Assembly: GCF_019795155.1 (NCBI RefSeq)
Contig: NZ_JAILYN010000018.1
Span: 1 to 64,000 of the forward strand
Length of the DNA: 64,000 nucleotides
DNA from: Marinobacterium arenosum
GTDB lineage: Bacteria > Pseudomonadota > Gammaproteobacteria > Pseudomonadales > Balneatricaceae
Direction of reading: 5' to 3'
Numbering within the stretch: position 1 is the first letter of the stretch; the number at the start of each line of letters is the position of its first letter. The notes under the pieces are model-generated. The model did not search any database. It saw nothing but the letters and a program-made list of their open reading frames with translations, and was not told the origin of the DNA. Below, piece by piece: positions 18,262 to 26,195 of the stretch. The position numbers and the translations under genes were made by a program.

Positions 18262-19725
18262 ATGAGCAGCCTGGCGCATCTCCGACTCGGCAAACCGCTC
18301 GGCGGTTTGCCGGAGGCGCTGTACAGCCGGGTTGAACCGCAGCCGCTCAGCAACCCCCACCTGGTGTCGCTGAGCAGCGAGGCGGCACGACTGCTCGATC
18401 TGGAGCCTAACCGGCTCTCTCCCGACGAGTTGACGGCGACCTTTGCCGGCGGCGACCTGCCTGCCGGCTGGCAGCCACTGGCCTCGGTCTATGCCGGCCA
18501 TCAGTTCGGCGGCTATACGCCACAACTGGGCGATGGCCGGGCACTGCTGCTGGGCGAATATCGCAATCGGGTCGGTGAGTGCTGGGAGGTTCAGCTGAAG
18601 GGCTCCGGCAAGACCCCGTACTCCCGCCACGGCGATGGTCGCGCAGTGCTGCGCTCCTGTATCCGGGAGTTTCTCGCCAGCGAGGCGATGGCGGCGCTCA
18701 ATGTTCCCACCACCCGCGCCCTTTGCGTGCTCGGCAGCGATACGCCGGTGATGCGCGACGGTATCGAGTCCGCCGCACTGATGGTGCGGCTCAGTCCCAG
18801 CCACCTGCGCTTCGGCCACTTCGAGTATCTCTACTACAGCAAACAGCGCGAGCAGCTGCCGCCGCTGGCCGACTGGCTGATCAGTCGCTTCTATCCGGAA
18901 GTGGCCGGCGCGAAAGACCGCTATGCGGCGCTGTTCGAGCAGATCCTGCTCCGAACCGCCCGGCTGGCGGCGCAATGGCAGGCGGTTGGCTTTTGCCATG
19001 GAGTACTGAATACCGACAACATGTCGCTACTCGGCCTGACCCTGGATTACGGACCGTTTGGTTTTCTGGACCGCTACGATCCGGGCTTTACTCCCAACAG
19101 CAGCGATACCGCCGGTCGATACGCCTTTGCCAACCAGCCGCGCATCGTGCTGTGGAACTGTGTCGCCCTGGCACAGGCGTTTACCGCGCTGACCGGTCGC
19201 GAGGCGCTGGAAGCGGCGCTGGCGCAATATGAGCCGACCTACCAGCGCCACTATGCGGCCTTGATGGCGGAGCGCTTCGGCCTGCCCTATGCCGGTGAGG
19301 GCCCGCAGGCCCGTCAAACGGTCGGTTTGATTCGTGATTTGCTGCAACTGCTGGAAAGCGCCGCTGCCGATTACAACCTCAGCCTGCGGGCGTTGGTCGA
19401 CGCGCGGGAAGTGGACTCTCCAGGCCCCTTGCAGGCGGCGATCGCCGACCGGGAGAGCGAGCTTGCCGACTGGTTCCGACGTTACCGGGCACATCAGTCA
19501 ACACCGTCATTGGCGCGGATGGACGCCGCCAATCCACGCCTTATACTTCGTAGCTACCTGGCCCAGCAGGCGATCGAGGCTGCCGAGCGGGGCTGTTTCG
19601 AGCCGGTCGACGATCTGCTGCGGGCGTTGCGAACGCCCTTTGCCGAACCGGCCGATGGCGATCGCCATTACATTGAACGGCCCCCGCACGAGGGCTGCAA
19701 TCTGAACCTGAGTTGCTCCTCCTGA
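18262..19725 (+). CDS. selO: Protein adenylyltransferase SelO (YdiU)
   Basis: Pseudokinase-fold enzyme that transfers AMP from ATP to protein Ser/Thr/Tyr and is tied to the oxidative stress response. 487 residues, the usual length. Visible family segments are VYAGHQFGGYTPQLGDGRALLLGE, LKGSGKTPYSRHGDGRAVLRS (ATP-binding Lys), GFCHGVLNTDNMSLLG and DYGPFGFLD. The C-terminus ends NLSCSS, keeping the conserved Cys that pairs with a redox partner in SelO. It begins 22 bases after rhlB and is followed closely by a small membrane-protein gene. Confidence 0.94.
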   Translation: MSSLAHLRLGKPLGGLPEALYSRVEPQPLSNPHLVSLSSEAARLLDLEPNRLSPDELTATFAGGDLPAGWQPLASVYAGHQFGGYTPQLGDGRALLLGEYRNRVGECWEVQLKGSGKTPYSRHGDGRAVLRSCIREFLASEAMAALNVPTTRALCVLGSDTPVMRDGIESAALMVRLSPSHLRFGHFEYLYYSKQREQLPPLADWLISRFYPEVAGAKDRYAALFEQILLRTARLAAQWQAVGFCHGVLNTDNMSLLGLTLDYGPFGFLDRYDPGFTPNSSDTAGRYAFANQPRIVLWNCVALAQAFTALTGREALEAALAQYEPTYQRHYAALMAERFGLPYAGEGPQARQTVGLIRDLLQLLESAAADYNLSLRALVDAREVDSPGPLQAAIADRESELADWFRRYRAHQSTPSLARMDAANPRLILRSYLAQQAIEAAERGCFEPVDDLLRALRTPFAEPADGDRHYIERPPHEGCNLNLSCSS

Positions 19726-19742
19726 GGTACCTTGCCACCGTT

Positions 19743-19958
19743 ATGGATAGACACAACACCAAGAAGATCTCCCGCATTCTGGCGGCTGTCGTCAGCGCCT
19801 TCTTCGCCGCCGTCGCCGTTGCCGGTTACAGCCGGACCGAGGATCTTGGTCAGCTGCTGCTGTTCCTCGGCTTGTCTGCATTCAGCTACCTGCTGGTGAT
19901 CTTCATTTTCAAAGGCATCGACAAGCTACTGGATTCGGTGGACGACCGTGAGCACTAG
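19743..19958 (+). CDS. Small inner-membrane protein with two helices, unknown function
   Basis: The ATG at 19743 gives 71 residues; the frame is open from a TTG at 19713 that overlaps selO. Two hydrophobic segments are seen (IARILAAVVSAFFAAVAVAGY-like, then LLLFLGLSAFSYLLVIFIF), with basic residues before the first, so both ends are probably cytoplasmic. It lies 17 bases after selO and is probably cotranscribed. Not assigned to a family. Confidence 0.68.
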   Translation: MDRHNTKKISRILAAVVSAFFAAVAVAGYSRTEDLGQLLLFLGLSAFSYLLVIFIFKGIDKLLDSVDDREH

Positions 19959-20028
19959 GCCAGCTTGAGTTATAACTGACGAGCGGCTAGCATGCGCCGG
20001 ATATTGTGGATTAAGGAAACATCATTAC

Positions 20029-21060
20029 ATGGCTGACAGCAAACGGATCGCGGTCCTGGGGGGCGGTAGTTTCGGTACCATTATCGCCAATGTGGCGGCG
20101 GAGAACGGTCACCAGGTGCGCCTGTGGATGCGTGACCAGGCGCGGGCCGACGAGATCCGTACCAGCCGGGTCAACAGTCGTTACCTGCCGGGCTACACCC
20201 TGGCCGATACGCTGGAGCCGGTTTGCGACCTGCAGCAGGCATTGGCCGATGCCGAGATCGTCTTCGTGTCGATCCCGTCACACGCCTTTCGCGAAGTGAC
20301 CCGCCAAGCGCGGCGCTGGCTGCAGCCGGGGCAGATGGTGATCAGTACTACCAAGGGGATCGAGGCGGAAACCTTCAGCCTGATGAGCGAGATCCTGCAC
20401 GACGAGTTGGGCGAGGACGCCCGGATCGGGGTGTTGAGCGGGCCGAACCTGGCCAAGGAGATCGCCAAGCGCCAACTGACCGCCACCGTGGTGGCCAGCG
20501 CCGATGCCGAATTACGTGCCACGGTGCAGGCGGTGCTGCATTGCGCCTATTTCCGTATCTACGCCAGTGATGACCACTACGGGGTCGAGCTGGGCGGTAC
20601 CCTGAAAAATATCTATGCCATTGCCGCCGGTCTCAGCTCGGCGCTGGGCATGGGCGAGAACACCAAGGCGATGCTGATGACCCGCTCGCTGGCCGAGATG
20701 AGCCGCTTTGCGGTCTGCATGGGCGCCAACCCGATGACCTTTATCGGCCTGGCCGGGGTCGGCGACCTGATCGTTACCTGCATGTCTCCGTTGAGCCGCA
20801 ACTACCGGGTCGGCTACGCGCTCGGTCAGGGCAAGTCGTTGGAGGAGGCGGTCGCCGCGTTGGGCGAGGTGGCCGAAGGGGTTAACACCCTGAAGCGGGT
20901 CAAGGCCAAGGCCGAGGAGTTGAACATCTACATGCCGCTGGTCTGGGGGCTCTACGAGGTGGTGTTCAACAAGGCGCCGGTGGCCGAAGTGGTCAAGACG
21001 TTGATGCTGAACGAGCAGAGCACCGACGTTGAATTCGTGCTGCCGCGAGAGCAGGTGTAA
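20029..21060 (+). CDS. gpsA: NAD(P)-dependent sn-glycerol-3-phosphate dehydrogenase
   Basis: Reduces dihydroxyacetone phosphate to sn-glycerol-3-phosphate for phospholipid synthesis. 343 residues, normal size. The Rossmann motif is GGGSFG (11-16); later [16 protein letters not shown], the catalytic-lysine segment [15 protein letters not shown], and [14 protein letters not shown] are all present. It starts 70 bases after the small membrane gene; TATAAC at 19971 could be its own -10. sixA follows after four bases, an arrangement seen in related gammaproteobacteria. Confidence 0.96.
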   Translation: MADSKRIAVLGGGSFGTIIANVAAENGHQVRLWMRDQARADEIRTSRVNSRYLPGYTLADTLEPVCDLQQALADAEIVFVSIPSHAFREVTRQARRWLQPGQMVISTTKGIEAETFSLMSEILHDELGEDARIGVLSGPNLAKEIAKRQLTATVVASADAELRATVQAVLHCAYFRIYASDDHYGVELGGTLKNIYAIAAGLSSALGMGENTKAMLMTRSLAEMSRFAVCMGANPMTFIGLAGVGDLIVTCMSPLSRNYRVGYALGQGKSLEEAVAALGEVAEGVNTLKRVKAKAEELNIYMPLVWGLYEVVFNKAPVAEVVKTLMLNEQSTDVEFVLPREQV

Positions 21061-21064
21061 ACCG

Positions 21065-21538
21065 ATGATGATCTACCTGATGCGTCATGGCCTGGCCGAG
21101 CCGTTCGGTAGCCGCAACGACGAACTGCGTGAGCTGACTGAGGCCGGGCGCAATCAGGTGCGGGCGCAGTTCATCGCCAGTCGCGACCGGTTGCTGCAGA
21201 TTGAGCAGATCGTTCACAGTCCCTACCTGCGGGCGCGGCAGACCGCCCAGATCGGTGCCGAGTTGCTTGGCGTCGAGCGGCTGCTGGCTGACGACCGGTT
21301 GGTCCCGGAGGCTGACCCGCGGCTGGCGCTGGAACTGCTGGAGCGGGACAGCGATACGACTACCCTGTACGTGACCCACAACCCCTTCGTCGGTAAGTTG
21401 ATCGGATTGCTCTGCCAGGGCGATAGCCGCCAACCAGAGCCGATGGATACCGCGATGCTGGCGATGGTCGAAGCGGACTGGCCGGCGGCCGGGCTGGGCC
21501 GGTTACGCGGCAAGCATGCCGCGCCCTTCCGTACTTGA
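21065..21538 (+). CDS. sixA: Phosphohistidine phosphatase SixA
   Basis: Histidine phosphatase superfamily member that removes phosphate from histidine-containing phosphotransfer proteins. About 157 residues, short as expected for SixA. The RHG motif is in MIYLMRHGLAEPF (catalytic His8); the second conserved His is in YVTHNPFVGKL. Two adjacent ATG codons (21065, 21068) are possible starts; an upstream frame from 21029 only overlaps gpsA. It is translationally close to gpsA and convergent with the next gene (three bases between). Confidence 0.9.
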   Translation: MMIYLMRHGLAEPFGSRNDELRELTEAGRNQVRAQFIASRDRLLQIEQIVHSPYLRARQTAQIGAELLGVERLLADDRLVPEADPRLALELLERDSDTTTLYVTHNPFVGKLIGLLCQGDSRQPEPMDTAMLAMVEADWPAAGLGRLRGKHAAPFRT

Positions 21539-21541
21539 ATC

Positions 21542-22645
21542 TTAGTGTTTGCGCACCCTGATCCGGATCTGGTCGCTTAGCGGTCGGCTCTGGCACATCA
21601 GGATCTCGCCATCCTCGACCTGTTGGTCGTTCAGTGCCGGATGTTGGACCATCTGTACCTGGCCGGCCAGCAATTCTGCCCGGCAGGTACCGCAGATGCC
21701 GGCTTGGCAGCTGAACGGCGCATCCACATTGAGCCGCTGCAGCGCTTGCAGGATGGTTTCCCCCGCGTCCAGCCGTACCTTGTAATCACGGCCATCCAGT
21801 TCCAGGTCGACGATCGCGCTCTGGCCGAGCGAGCTGTCCGGTGCAGGTTCGATGGCATGTTCCAGGCTGAAGTATTCCCGCTGGATATCACGCTCGGCGA
21901 TACCGTGGCGGCGCAAATGAGCGTAGCAGCTATCCATCATTCCGGTTGGGCCGCAGATCAGGTAGCAGCAATGCGGCGTGGTGGGCGGGTAGCGGTCCAG
22001 GAACCAGTTCAGCGTGCCGTCGTCGATTCGACCGACACGACCGCGAACCTTGCGAGTCTTGCGGCGGTGTGCCGGCCAGCTACGGCGGAATCGGGGCTGG
22101 CTGAGGCAGTGCAGCAGCAGCAGGCGGTCCGGGTGGCGGCGTTGCCAGTCGTTCAATTCCTGATGCAGGATGATGTGATTTTCATCGCGGTTGCCGTAAA
22201 GCAGGTAGACCCGGCTTTCCGGTTCTACGCTGAGTACCGTTTTCAGGATCGACAACAGTGGGGTGATGCCGCTGCCGGCGGCGAACAGGTAGTAGCTGCA
22301 GCGGTTGTCCGGCTGGATCAACGGGGTGAAGTTGCCGCTGGGCGGGGCGACCCGCAACGTGTCACCGACCTTCAGCGCCTGGTTCAGGTGGCGCGAAACC
22401 CGGCCGTTTGGCATCTGCTTGACGGTGATGGCGAACGGCTCCGCTAACGCCGGCGAATTGGTCAGCGAGTAGTAGCGCTGTAGCACATCTCCATCCACCA
22501 CCGCTTCGACGCACAGGTGTTGGCCGGCTTTGAATCGGAACGCCGGCTGCAACTGTTGTGGCAGGTCGAAGGTGATGCTGATCGCTTCCGGTGTGCTTCG
22601 GTGCAGCGAACGGATCGGAAGAGCGTAAAACTTAGCGCGCCCCAT
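21542..22645 (-). CDS. PaaE-like flavin/[2Fe-2S] oxidoreductase
   Basis: 367 residues. An N-terminal ferredoxin-reductase module has the FAD motif RYYSLTNSP and the GxGxGITP-type loop AAGSGITPLLS, and the NAD(P)-binding ending CGPTGMM. A C-terminal plant-type ferredoxin carries CQAGICGTC and a distal Cys near 350 (ILMCQS), the four cluster ligands. This order (reductase then ferredoxin) is that of PaaE and related oxygenase reductases. No phenylacetate or oxygenase genes are adjacent, so its partner is unknown. It has a good ribosome site (AGGAG, six bases). Confidence 0.88.
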   Translation of the reverse strand: MGRAKFYALPIRSLHRSTPEAISITFDLPQQLQPAFRFKAGQHLCVEAVVDGDVLQRYYSLTNSPALAEPFAITVKQMPNGRVSRHLNQALKVGDTLRVAPPSGNFTPLIQPDNRCSYYLFAAGSGITPLLSILKTVLSVEPESRVYLLYGNRDENHIILHQELNDWQRRHPDRLLLLHCLSQPRFRRSWPAHRRKTRKVRGRVGRIDDGTLNWFLDRYPPTTPHCCYLICGPTGMMDSCYAHLRRHGIAERDIQREYFSLEHAIEPAPDSSLGQSAIVDLELDGRDYKVRLDAGETILQALQRLNVDAPFSCQAGICGTCRAELLAGQVQMVQHPALNDQQVEDGEILMCQSRPLSDQIRIRVRKH

Positions 22646-22795
22646 GCATGACTCCTGCCGGATGGCTCTGTCCCCCTGAAAGTCATCTCCGGTCGGTTTG
22701 TTTGATCTTTACCGCTACGTTTTAGCTTAGTCACTGTTACGCCGGCCGGTGCAACAACGTCGCTATTGGCGGCTAAATAGCGCCGCCTGCGTTGT

Positions 22796-23083
22796 TCAAC
22801 CCAGCAGTGAGCGTTGCTGGGGACGGCGGTTGAAATGGTTGAAGGCGGACTGCTCCTCATCGATTTCGACACCGCCTCGCCGGTCTGCAGTAGCTGAGTG
22901 GCCGGCGGTCGATAACGGGCAGGTACGGTGGATCACCCAGTGGTCCTGGTGGCGATGCAGCTGGGTTTGGCAGCAGTCGCACTGAAAGATCTGGTGGTCG
23001 CCGATCCGGCTTAACGGTGCAAGCGCCGGATGGGGGCGAAGCTGCAGCAGAAGATCGGTACAAAGGATACAGGCGTCATCCAT
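22796..23083 (-). CDS. Small cysteine-rich protein, possible zinc ribbon
   Basis: 95 residues, not assigned to a family. Cysteines are paired: CILC at residues 5-8 and CDCC at about 35-38, with another Cys near 55 (HRTCP), suggesting a zinc or iron site. GGAGAG upstream of the ATG at 23083 supports translation. The tail is low in structure signals. It precedes the PaaE-like reductase on the same strand (150 bases apart), so an electron-transfer link is possible but unproven. Confidence 0.6.
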   Translation of the reverse strand: MDDACILCTDLLLQLRPHPALAPLSRIGDHQIFQCDCCQTQLHRHQDHWVIHRTCPLSTAGHSATADRRGGVEIDEEQSAFNHFNRRPQQRSLLG

Positions 23084-23177
23084 AACGTTCTCTCCGGAAG
23101 GCTGGCTGAGGCTGTTTTCAAATTAGCATAGCGGGCGGCGTCTGCAGCTAAGAATTTGTCTTAATTTTCAGCCGTCA

Positions 23178-23282
23178 GTTAACGGTTGATTAGTTAACAG
23201 TTTTAAGTTCACAGTGGGTAGGCTATGTAGCTGCAGCCAGTACGAAATTACGGTTAACTTGCAGCTGTAAACTGTTAACTAA
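23178..23282. promoter_or_regulatory. Inverted repeat with four GTTAAC sites upstream of winged-helix gene
   Basis: A 14-bp perfect inverted repeat (TTAGTTAACAGTTT 23190-23203; its complement 23269-23282) brackets 65 bases. GTTAAC occurs at 23178, 23193, 23253 and 23274. The right arm ends two bases before the ribosome site of the gene at 23297. It could be a paired operator or an RNA stem that hides the ribosome site. Confidence 0.6.
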
Positions 23283-23296
23283 ACAGGAGCTTTATC

Positions 23297-24124
23297 GTGT
23301 CGGACAGCGAACGCTTATCAACTTCGGCCCTGGCCAAGCGGCTGCATAAAACTGCCAAGCAGTTGTTTGCCGAGCTGGTAGTGCTCGGCTGGATCCGCCG
23401 TGAGGGTGAAAACTGGCAGCTGACGGCGAAAGGCGAGTTCGAGGGCGGTGCCTATCGGGACAGCGAAAAGTTTGGCCGCTATATCGTCTGGCCCGAATCG
23501 GTATTGAACCACCGCGCGTTGAGTAGCGGCGATCTGGCGCTGGCCAGTTCAACCGCGCTGGGACGCCGGGCGGGGCTGTCGGCTCAGCAGCTGAACCGCT
23601 TAATGCAGGAGTTGGGCTGGTTGCATGCCGAGCCGGGCGGTTGGCAGTTGACCGATGCGGGCCGCCGGGCGGGCGGCGTCGCCCGGGAGGATCCGCGCAG
23701 CGGCAAGCGCTACGCGCTCTGGCCTGACAACCTGCTGGAGCAGCCCGCTGTTGCCCGGTTACTGGCGCGGTTGCAGCCGTCGGATGATGGGCCGTATATC
23801 GCCCTGGATGGTCATTGTTGCAGCAGCGGGGTGGTGCGGCGGCTCGATAACTGGTTTTATCTGGCAGGGATTCAGCACGCCTTTAAGCGGCCGCTACCAC
23901 TGCCGGACTCGCCCGACTGTGACCTGTTCCTGCCGCAATCCCAGCTCTATATCGATGATTGGAGCGGGTCGGCCGGCAGCGCCGAATTGGCCCGCCGGAT
24001 GCGGCTGCAAACCCTGGCGGAAGGGGCTGGCCTGGCGTTGCTGGTGGTGGATGAGGCGGCGCTGCCGGAGCTGGAGGCCTGGCTGGTGCGCCAGCTCCGC
24101 AAGCGCAATATCCCGTTTGAATGA
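23297..24124 (+). CDS. Protein with two winged-helix-like repeats and a possible nuclease-like domain
   Basis: 275 residues, cytoplasmic, start GTG. Residues about 1-72 and 73-150 are two copies of one unit: each has a helical part, then LGWI/LGWL, W-QLT--G, a Gly-rich turn and an RY-x-WP ending (GRYIVWPESVL; RYALWPDNLL). The C-terminal 120 residues read IALDGHCCSSGVVRRLDNWFY, then CDLFLP, YIDDW and a late hydrophobic strand LALLVVD. That order of D, D and I-D-D recalls PD-(D/E)XK-type folds, but this is only pattern reading. It ends five bases before the convergent yfcG. Function not known. Confidence 0.65.
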   Translation: MSDSERLSTSALAKRLHKTAKQLFAELVVLGWIRREGENWQLTAKGEFEGGAYRDSEKFGRYIVWPESVLNHRALSSGDLALASSTALGRRAGLSAQQLNRLMQELGWLHAEPGGWQLTDAGRRAGGVAREDPRSGKRYALWPDNLLEQPAVARLLARLQPSDDGPYIALDGHCCSSGVVRRLDNWFYLAGIQHAFKRPLPLPDSPDCDLFLPQSQLYIDDWSGSAGSAELARRMRLQTLAEGAGLALLVVDEAALPELEAWLVRQLRKRNIPFE

Positions 24125-24129
24125 GTCGC

Positions 24130-24747
24130 TCAGGGGACCTGCATGCCGTATTTAACGAACTCCAGCCCGCCCATCAGTTCCATCCAGTCGGCCACGGCCG
24201 GGAAGTCGGCCGGATCGATGCTCTGCCACGGGTAGCGCATCGCCCAGGGGTAGATGGCGAAGTCCGCGATGGTCAGGTCGTCGCCGACTACGAATCTTTT
24301 ACCAGCCAGTTGTCTGTCCAGTACCTGCCACAACCGCCTGGCTTCCTTGTTGTAACGTTCGATGGCGTAGGGCACCGGCTCCGGGGCGAAACGGTTGAAG
24401 TGGTGCGCCTGGCCGAGAAACGGGCCGAAACCGCCCATCTGCCACATCAGCCACTGAATGCAGTCGAGCCGTTCGCGCGGCTCTTCAGGCAGGAATAGGC
24501 CGGTTTTTTCCGCCAGGTAAAGCAGGATCGCGCCGGACTCGAACAGCGCCACCGGTTCGCCAGCCGGGCCGTCCGGGTCGACGATTGCCGGGATCTTGTT
24601 GTTCGGGCTGATCGTCAGGAACTCCGGCGCGAACTGTTCCTCTTCCAGAATATTGATCGGATGGACCTGGTAAGGTAGCTGACAGGCTTCCAGCATGATC
24701 GAGACTTTGTAGCCGTTGGGTGTTCCCCAGGTGTAAAGGTCGATCAT
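24130..24747 (-). CDS. yfcG: YfcG-type glutathione S-transferase/disulfide reductase
   Basis: 205 residues from the ATG at 24747; the longer open frame upstream is another gene's shadow. The sequence follows E. coli YfcG closely: MIDLYTWGTPNGYKVSI, FLTISPNNKIPAIVDPDGPAG, LFESGAILLYLAEKTGLFLP, WLMWQMGGFGPFLGQAHHFN and YAIERYNKEARRL. YfcG is a Nu-class GST that binds two glutathiones and reduces disulfides. The ATG shares a base with the stop of the preceding gene (TGATG), so translation is probably coupled to it. Confidence 0.93.
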   Translation of the reverse strand: MIDLYTWGTPNGYKVSIMLEACQLPYQVHPINILEEEQFAPEFLTISPNNKIPAIVDPDGPAGEPVALFESGAILLYLAEKTGLFLPEEPRERLDCIQWLMWQMGGFGPFLGQAHHFNRFAPEPVPYAIERYNKEARRLWQVLDRQLAGKRFVVGDDLTIADFAIYPWAMRYPWQSIDPADFPAVADWMELMGGLEFVKYGMQVP

Positions 24748-25616
24748 CAGTCTGTCCCTGCGGCAGCGGTACCGTCCATGAAGTGGCGGTAGATATCGAT
24801 CAGTTCCTGTTCGGAGAAGGTTACGATGATCAGCTGTTGGCCGGGTCGAATCAGGTCCGGATTCTGGCCCAGGATGCCTTGGGCGTAGTTGTAGATATAG
24901 GTTTCGTCGACTTTGTTCTGCAGGATGTTGCCGAGGAAAGAGCTGCGCAGGTCGGCCAGCCGCTCGTCCGCATCGGCCGGTATGTCGGTGCTGACCGCCT
25001 GCTGCTGACCGGGCAGCTTCAGGCCGGCGGAAAAGGTGCGCATCAGGGCGTGCTGAATGATCCCCCACAACCCTTGGCTGTCGCCTTCACGCACCGCATG
25101 CAGGTAGAAGATCTGTTTCTCGGCCGCGTCCGGGTTGTCCAGAAGCTCTTTCAATTTAACCTGGTGGGCGCGTTGCGGCAGGGTGCCGTTCTGAATCTGG
25201 CCCTGTATCTGGTCCAGAGTATCGCGCGACGGCGGCTGGGCGGTTTTTCCCGGCAGCGGCGCCAGGCTGACGCCGTAGCTGGTAGTGTCGCCGGATGCGG
25301 CGTCACCGGCCAGGGGCTCGGTTTGGTTTCCGGCTTCGTTCAGTTCAAGCAGTTCGGCCGACGCTTCGACTTGGTGAGCGGGCAGCGCCAGTAGTTGCTG
25401 GGCGGTCACGAAGTGCTCCGCCTGTTCGATATCGATCGCCTGCTCGGCCGGGCTGGTGAGGCGGTCGATATGCTCGCGCGCCTGGCGGGCGGTCTCGGCG
25501 GATGGCGGTGCTGTCCGGGTGTCCTCAACCGAGCCGGTTTGTTCGGAGCGTTGATAAAACATGAAGGCCGCAGCGGCGACCAGTAGAACGATGATCAGGA
25601 CAAGGGCGCGTTGCAT
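24747..25616 (-). CDS. Membrane-anchored protein with LysM-like C-terminus
   Basis: 289 residues. An N-terminal membrane anchor (RALVLIIVLLVAAAAFMFY) is followed by a long Ala/Glu/Gln-rich linker and a compact C-terminus. The ending TYIYNYAQGILGQNPDLIRPGQQLIIV has the LysM pattern (ILGQNPDLI-PGQ-L). If outside the cytoplasm, it could bind peptidoglycan; this is inference from the last 50 residues. It is the first gene of an operon with yfcG (TGATG overlap) and has a Fur-like box upstream. Confidence 0.7.
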   Translation of the reverse strand: MQRALVLIIVLLVAAAAFMFYQRSEQTGSVEDTRTAPPSAETARQAREHIDRLTSPAEQAIDIEQAEHFVTAQQLLALPAHQVEASAELLELNEAGNQTEPLAGDAASGDTTSYGVSLAPLPGKTAQPPSRDTLDQIQGQIQNGTLPQRAHQVKLKELLDNPDAAEKQIFYLHAVREGDSQGLWGIIQHALMRTFSAGLKLPGQQQAVSTDIPADADERLADLRSSFLGNILQNKVDETYIYNYAQGILGQNPDLIRPGQQLIIVTFSEQELIDIYRHFMDGTAAAGTD

Positions 25617-25642
25617 CCGGTTCCCTCTTCGGTGTAGCCGAC

Positions 25643-25661
25643 GTTCATGATAATGATTCTC
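25643..25661. promoter_or_regulatory. Fur-box-like site
   Basis: GTTCATGATAATGATTCTC contains the ATGATAATGATT core and matches 13 of the last 16 bases of the 19-bp Fur consensus by eye. It is 27 bases upstream of the LysM-like/yfcG operon, a sensible place for a repressor. Binding is not shown. Confidence 0.5.
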
Positions 25662-25742
25662 GACACTTTATCGGGATTGGCGCGGGGAGGAAAGGGGAAG
25701 GGGTGCCCGCCCGGCGGGGAGAGACGCCGGACGGGCCAGGGA

Positions 25743-25979
25743 TTACTTCAGCTGGCGCCAGGCGGTCTCGCTGACCTGGATGGCATCGGCGTCCGGGATC
25801 AGGTCAACGAACTGCCAGGCATCCTTGGTTTCGACGTCCAGCATTTCGACGCGCTTGCGGTCCTGAACTTCCAGCTGCAGCAGGGTGCCGTCGTCGGTAA
25901 CACCGCTGAAAATCAGGGCACCGTTACGCACGCGGGTGAGGTTCATCTGGGTATCATTGTACTGATACAGATCGCTCAT
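25743..25979 (-). CDS. Small soluble protein of unknown function
   Basis: 78 residues, acidic, no Cys, no signal peptide. Mostly beta by eye (LTRVRNGALIFSGVTDDGTLLQLEVQDRKRVEML). A strong AGGAGA ribosome site lies nine bases before the ATG at 25979, which supports a real gene. It is divergent from the ceramidase-like gene; the shared upstream region has a long palindrome. Family not recognised. Confidence 0.72.
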   Translation of the reverse strand: MSDLYQYNDTQMNLTRVRNGALIFSGVTDDGTLLQLEVQDRKRVEMLDVETKDAWQFVDLIPDADAIQVSETAWRQLK

Positions 25980-26063
25980 CGTCTCTTCTCCTGAAGTGAT
26001 TGTATTTATTAGCTTGGGTCAAGAGCCGTTCCAATTATCCATAATAGATACAGGGTAAAAAGT

Positions 26064-26101
26064 GATACTTAATCAAACATATTGTTTGTTTGATCTGTAT
26101 C
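26064..26101. promoter_or_regulatory. Long palindromic operator in divergent promoter region
   Basis: Nested inverted repeats: GATAC (26064-26068) with GTATC (26097-26101), and ATCAAACA (26072-26079) with TGTTTGAT (26087-26094). The core also contains CAAAC-N5-GTTTG, which resembles TetR-family sites such as PsrA (usually N2-4). It lies 85 bases from the minus-strand gene and 94 from the plus-strand gene. Confidence 0.55.
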
Positions 26102-26195
26102 ATGTTTGGGTTGCCCGCATCTGTTTCCGTCTCTATAAGGTCGAGCCGGCCGGGGACGACTATGCTTGCTGGACGGGCTTTCGTGGAGGGGCGGC

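Noticed and set aside
16164-18353. 729-codon minus-strand frame opposite dinG/rhlB
   Set aside because: Spans two clear genes in antisense and has no motif.
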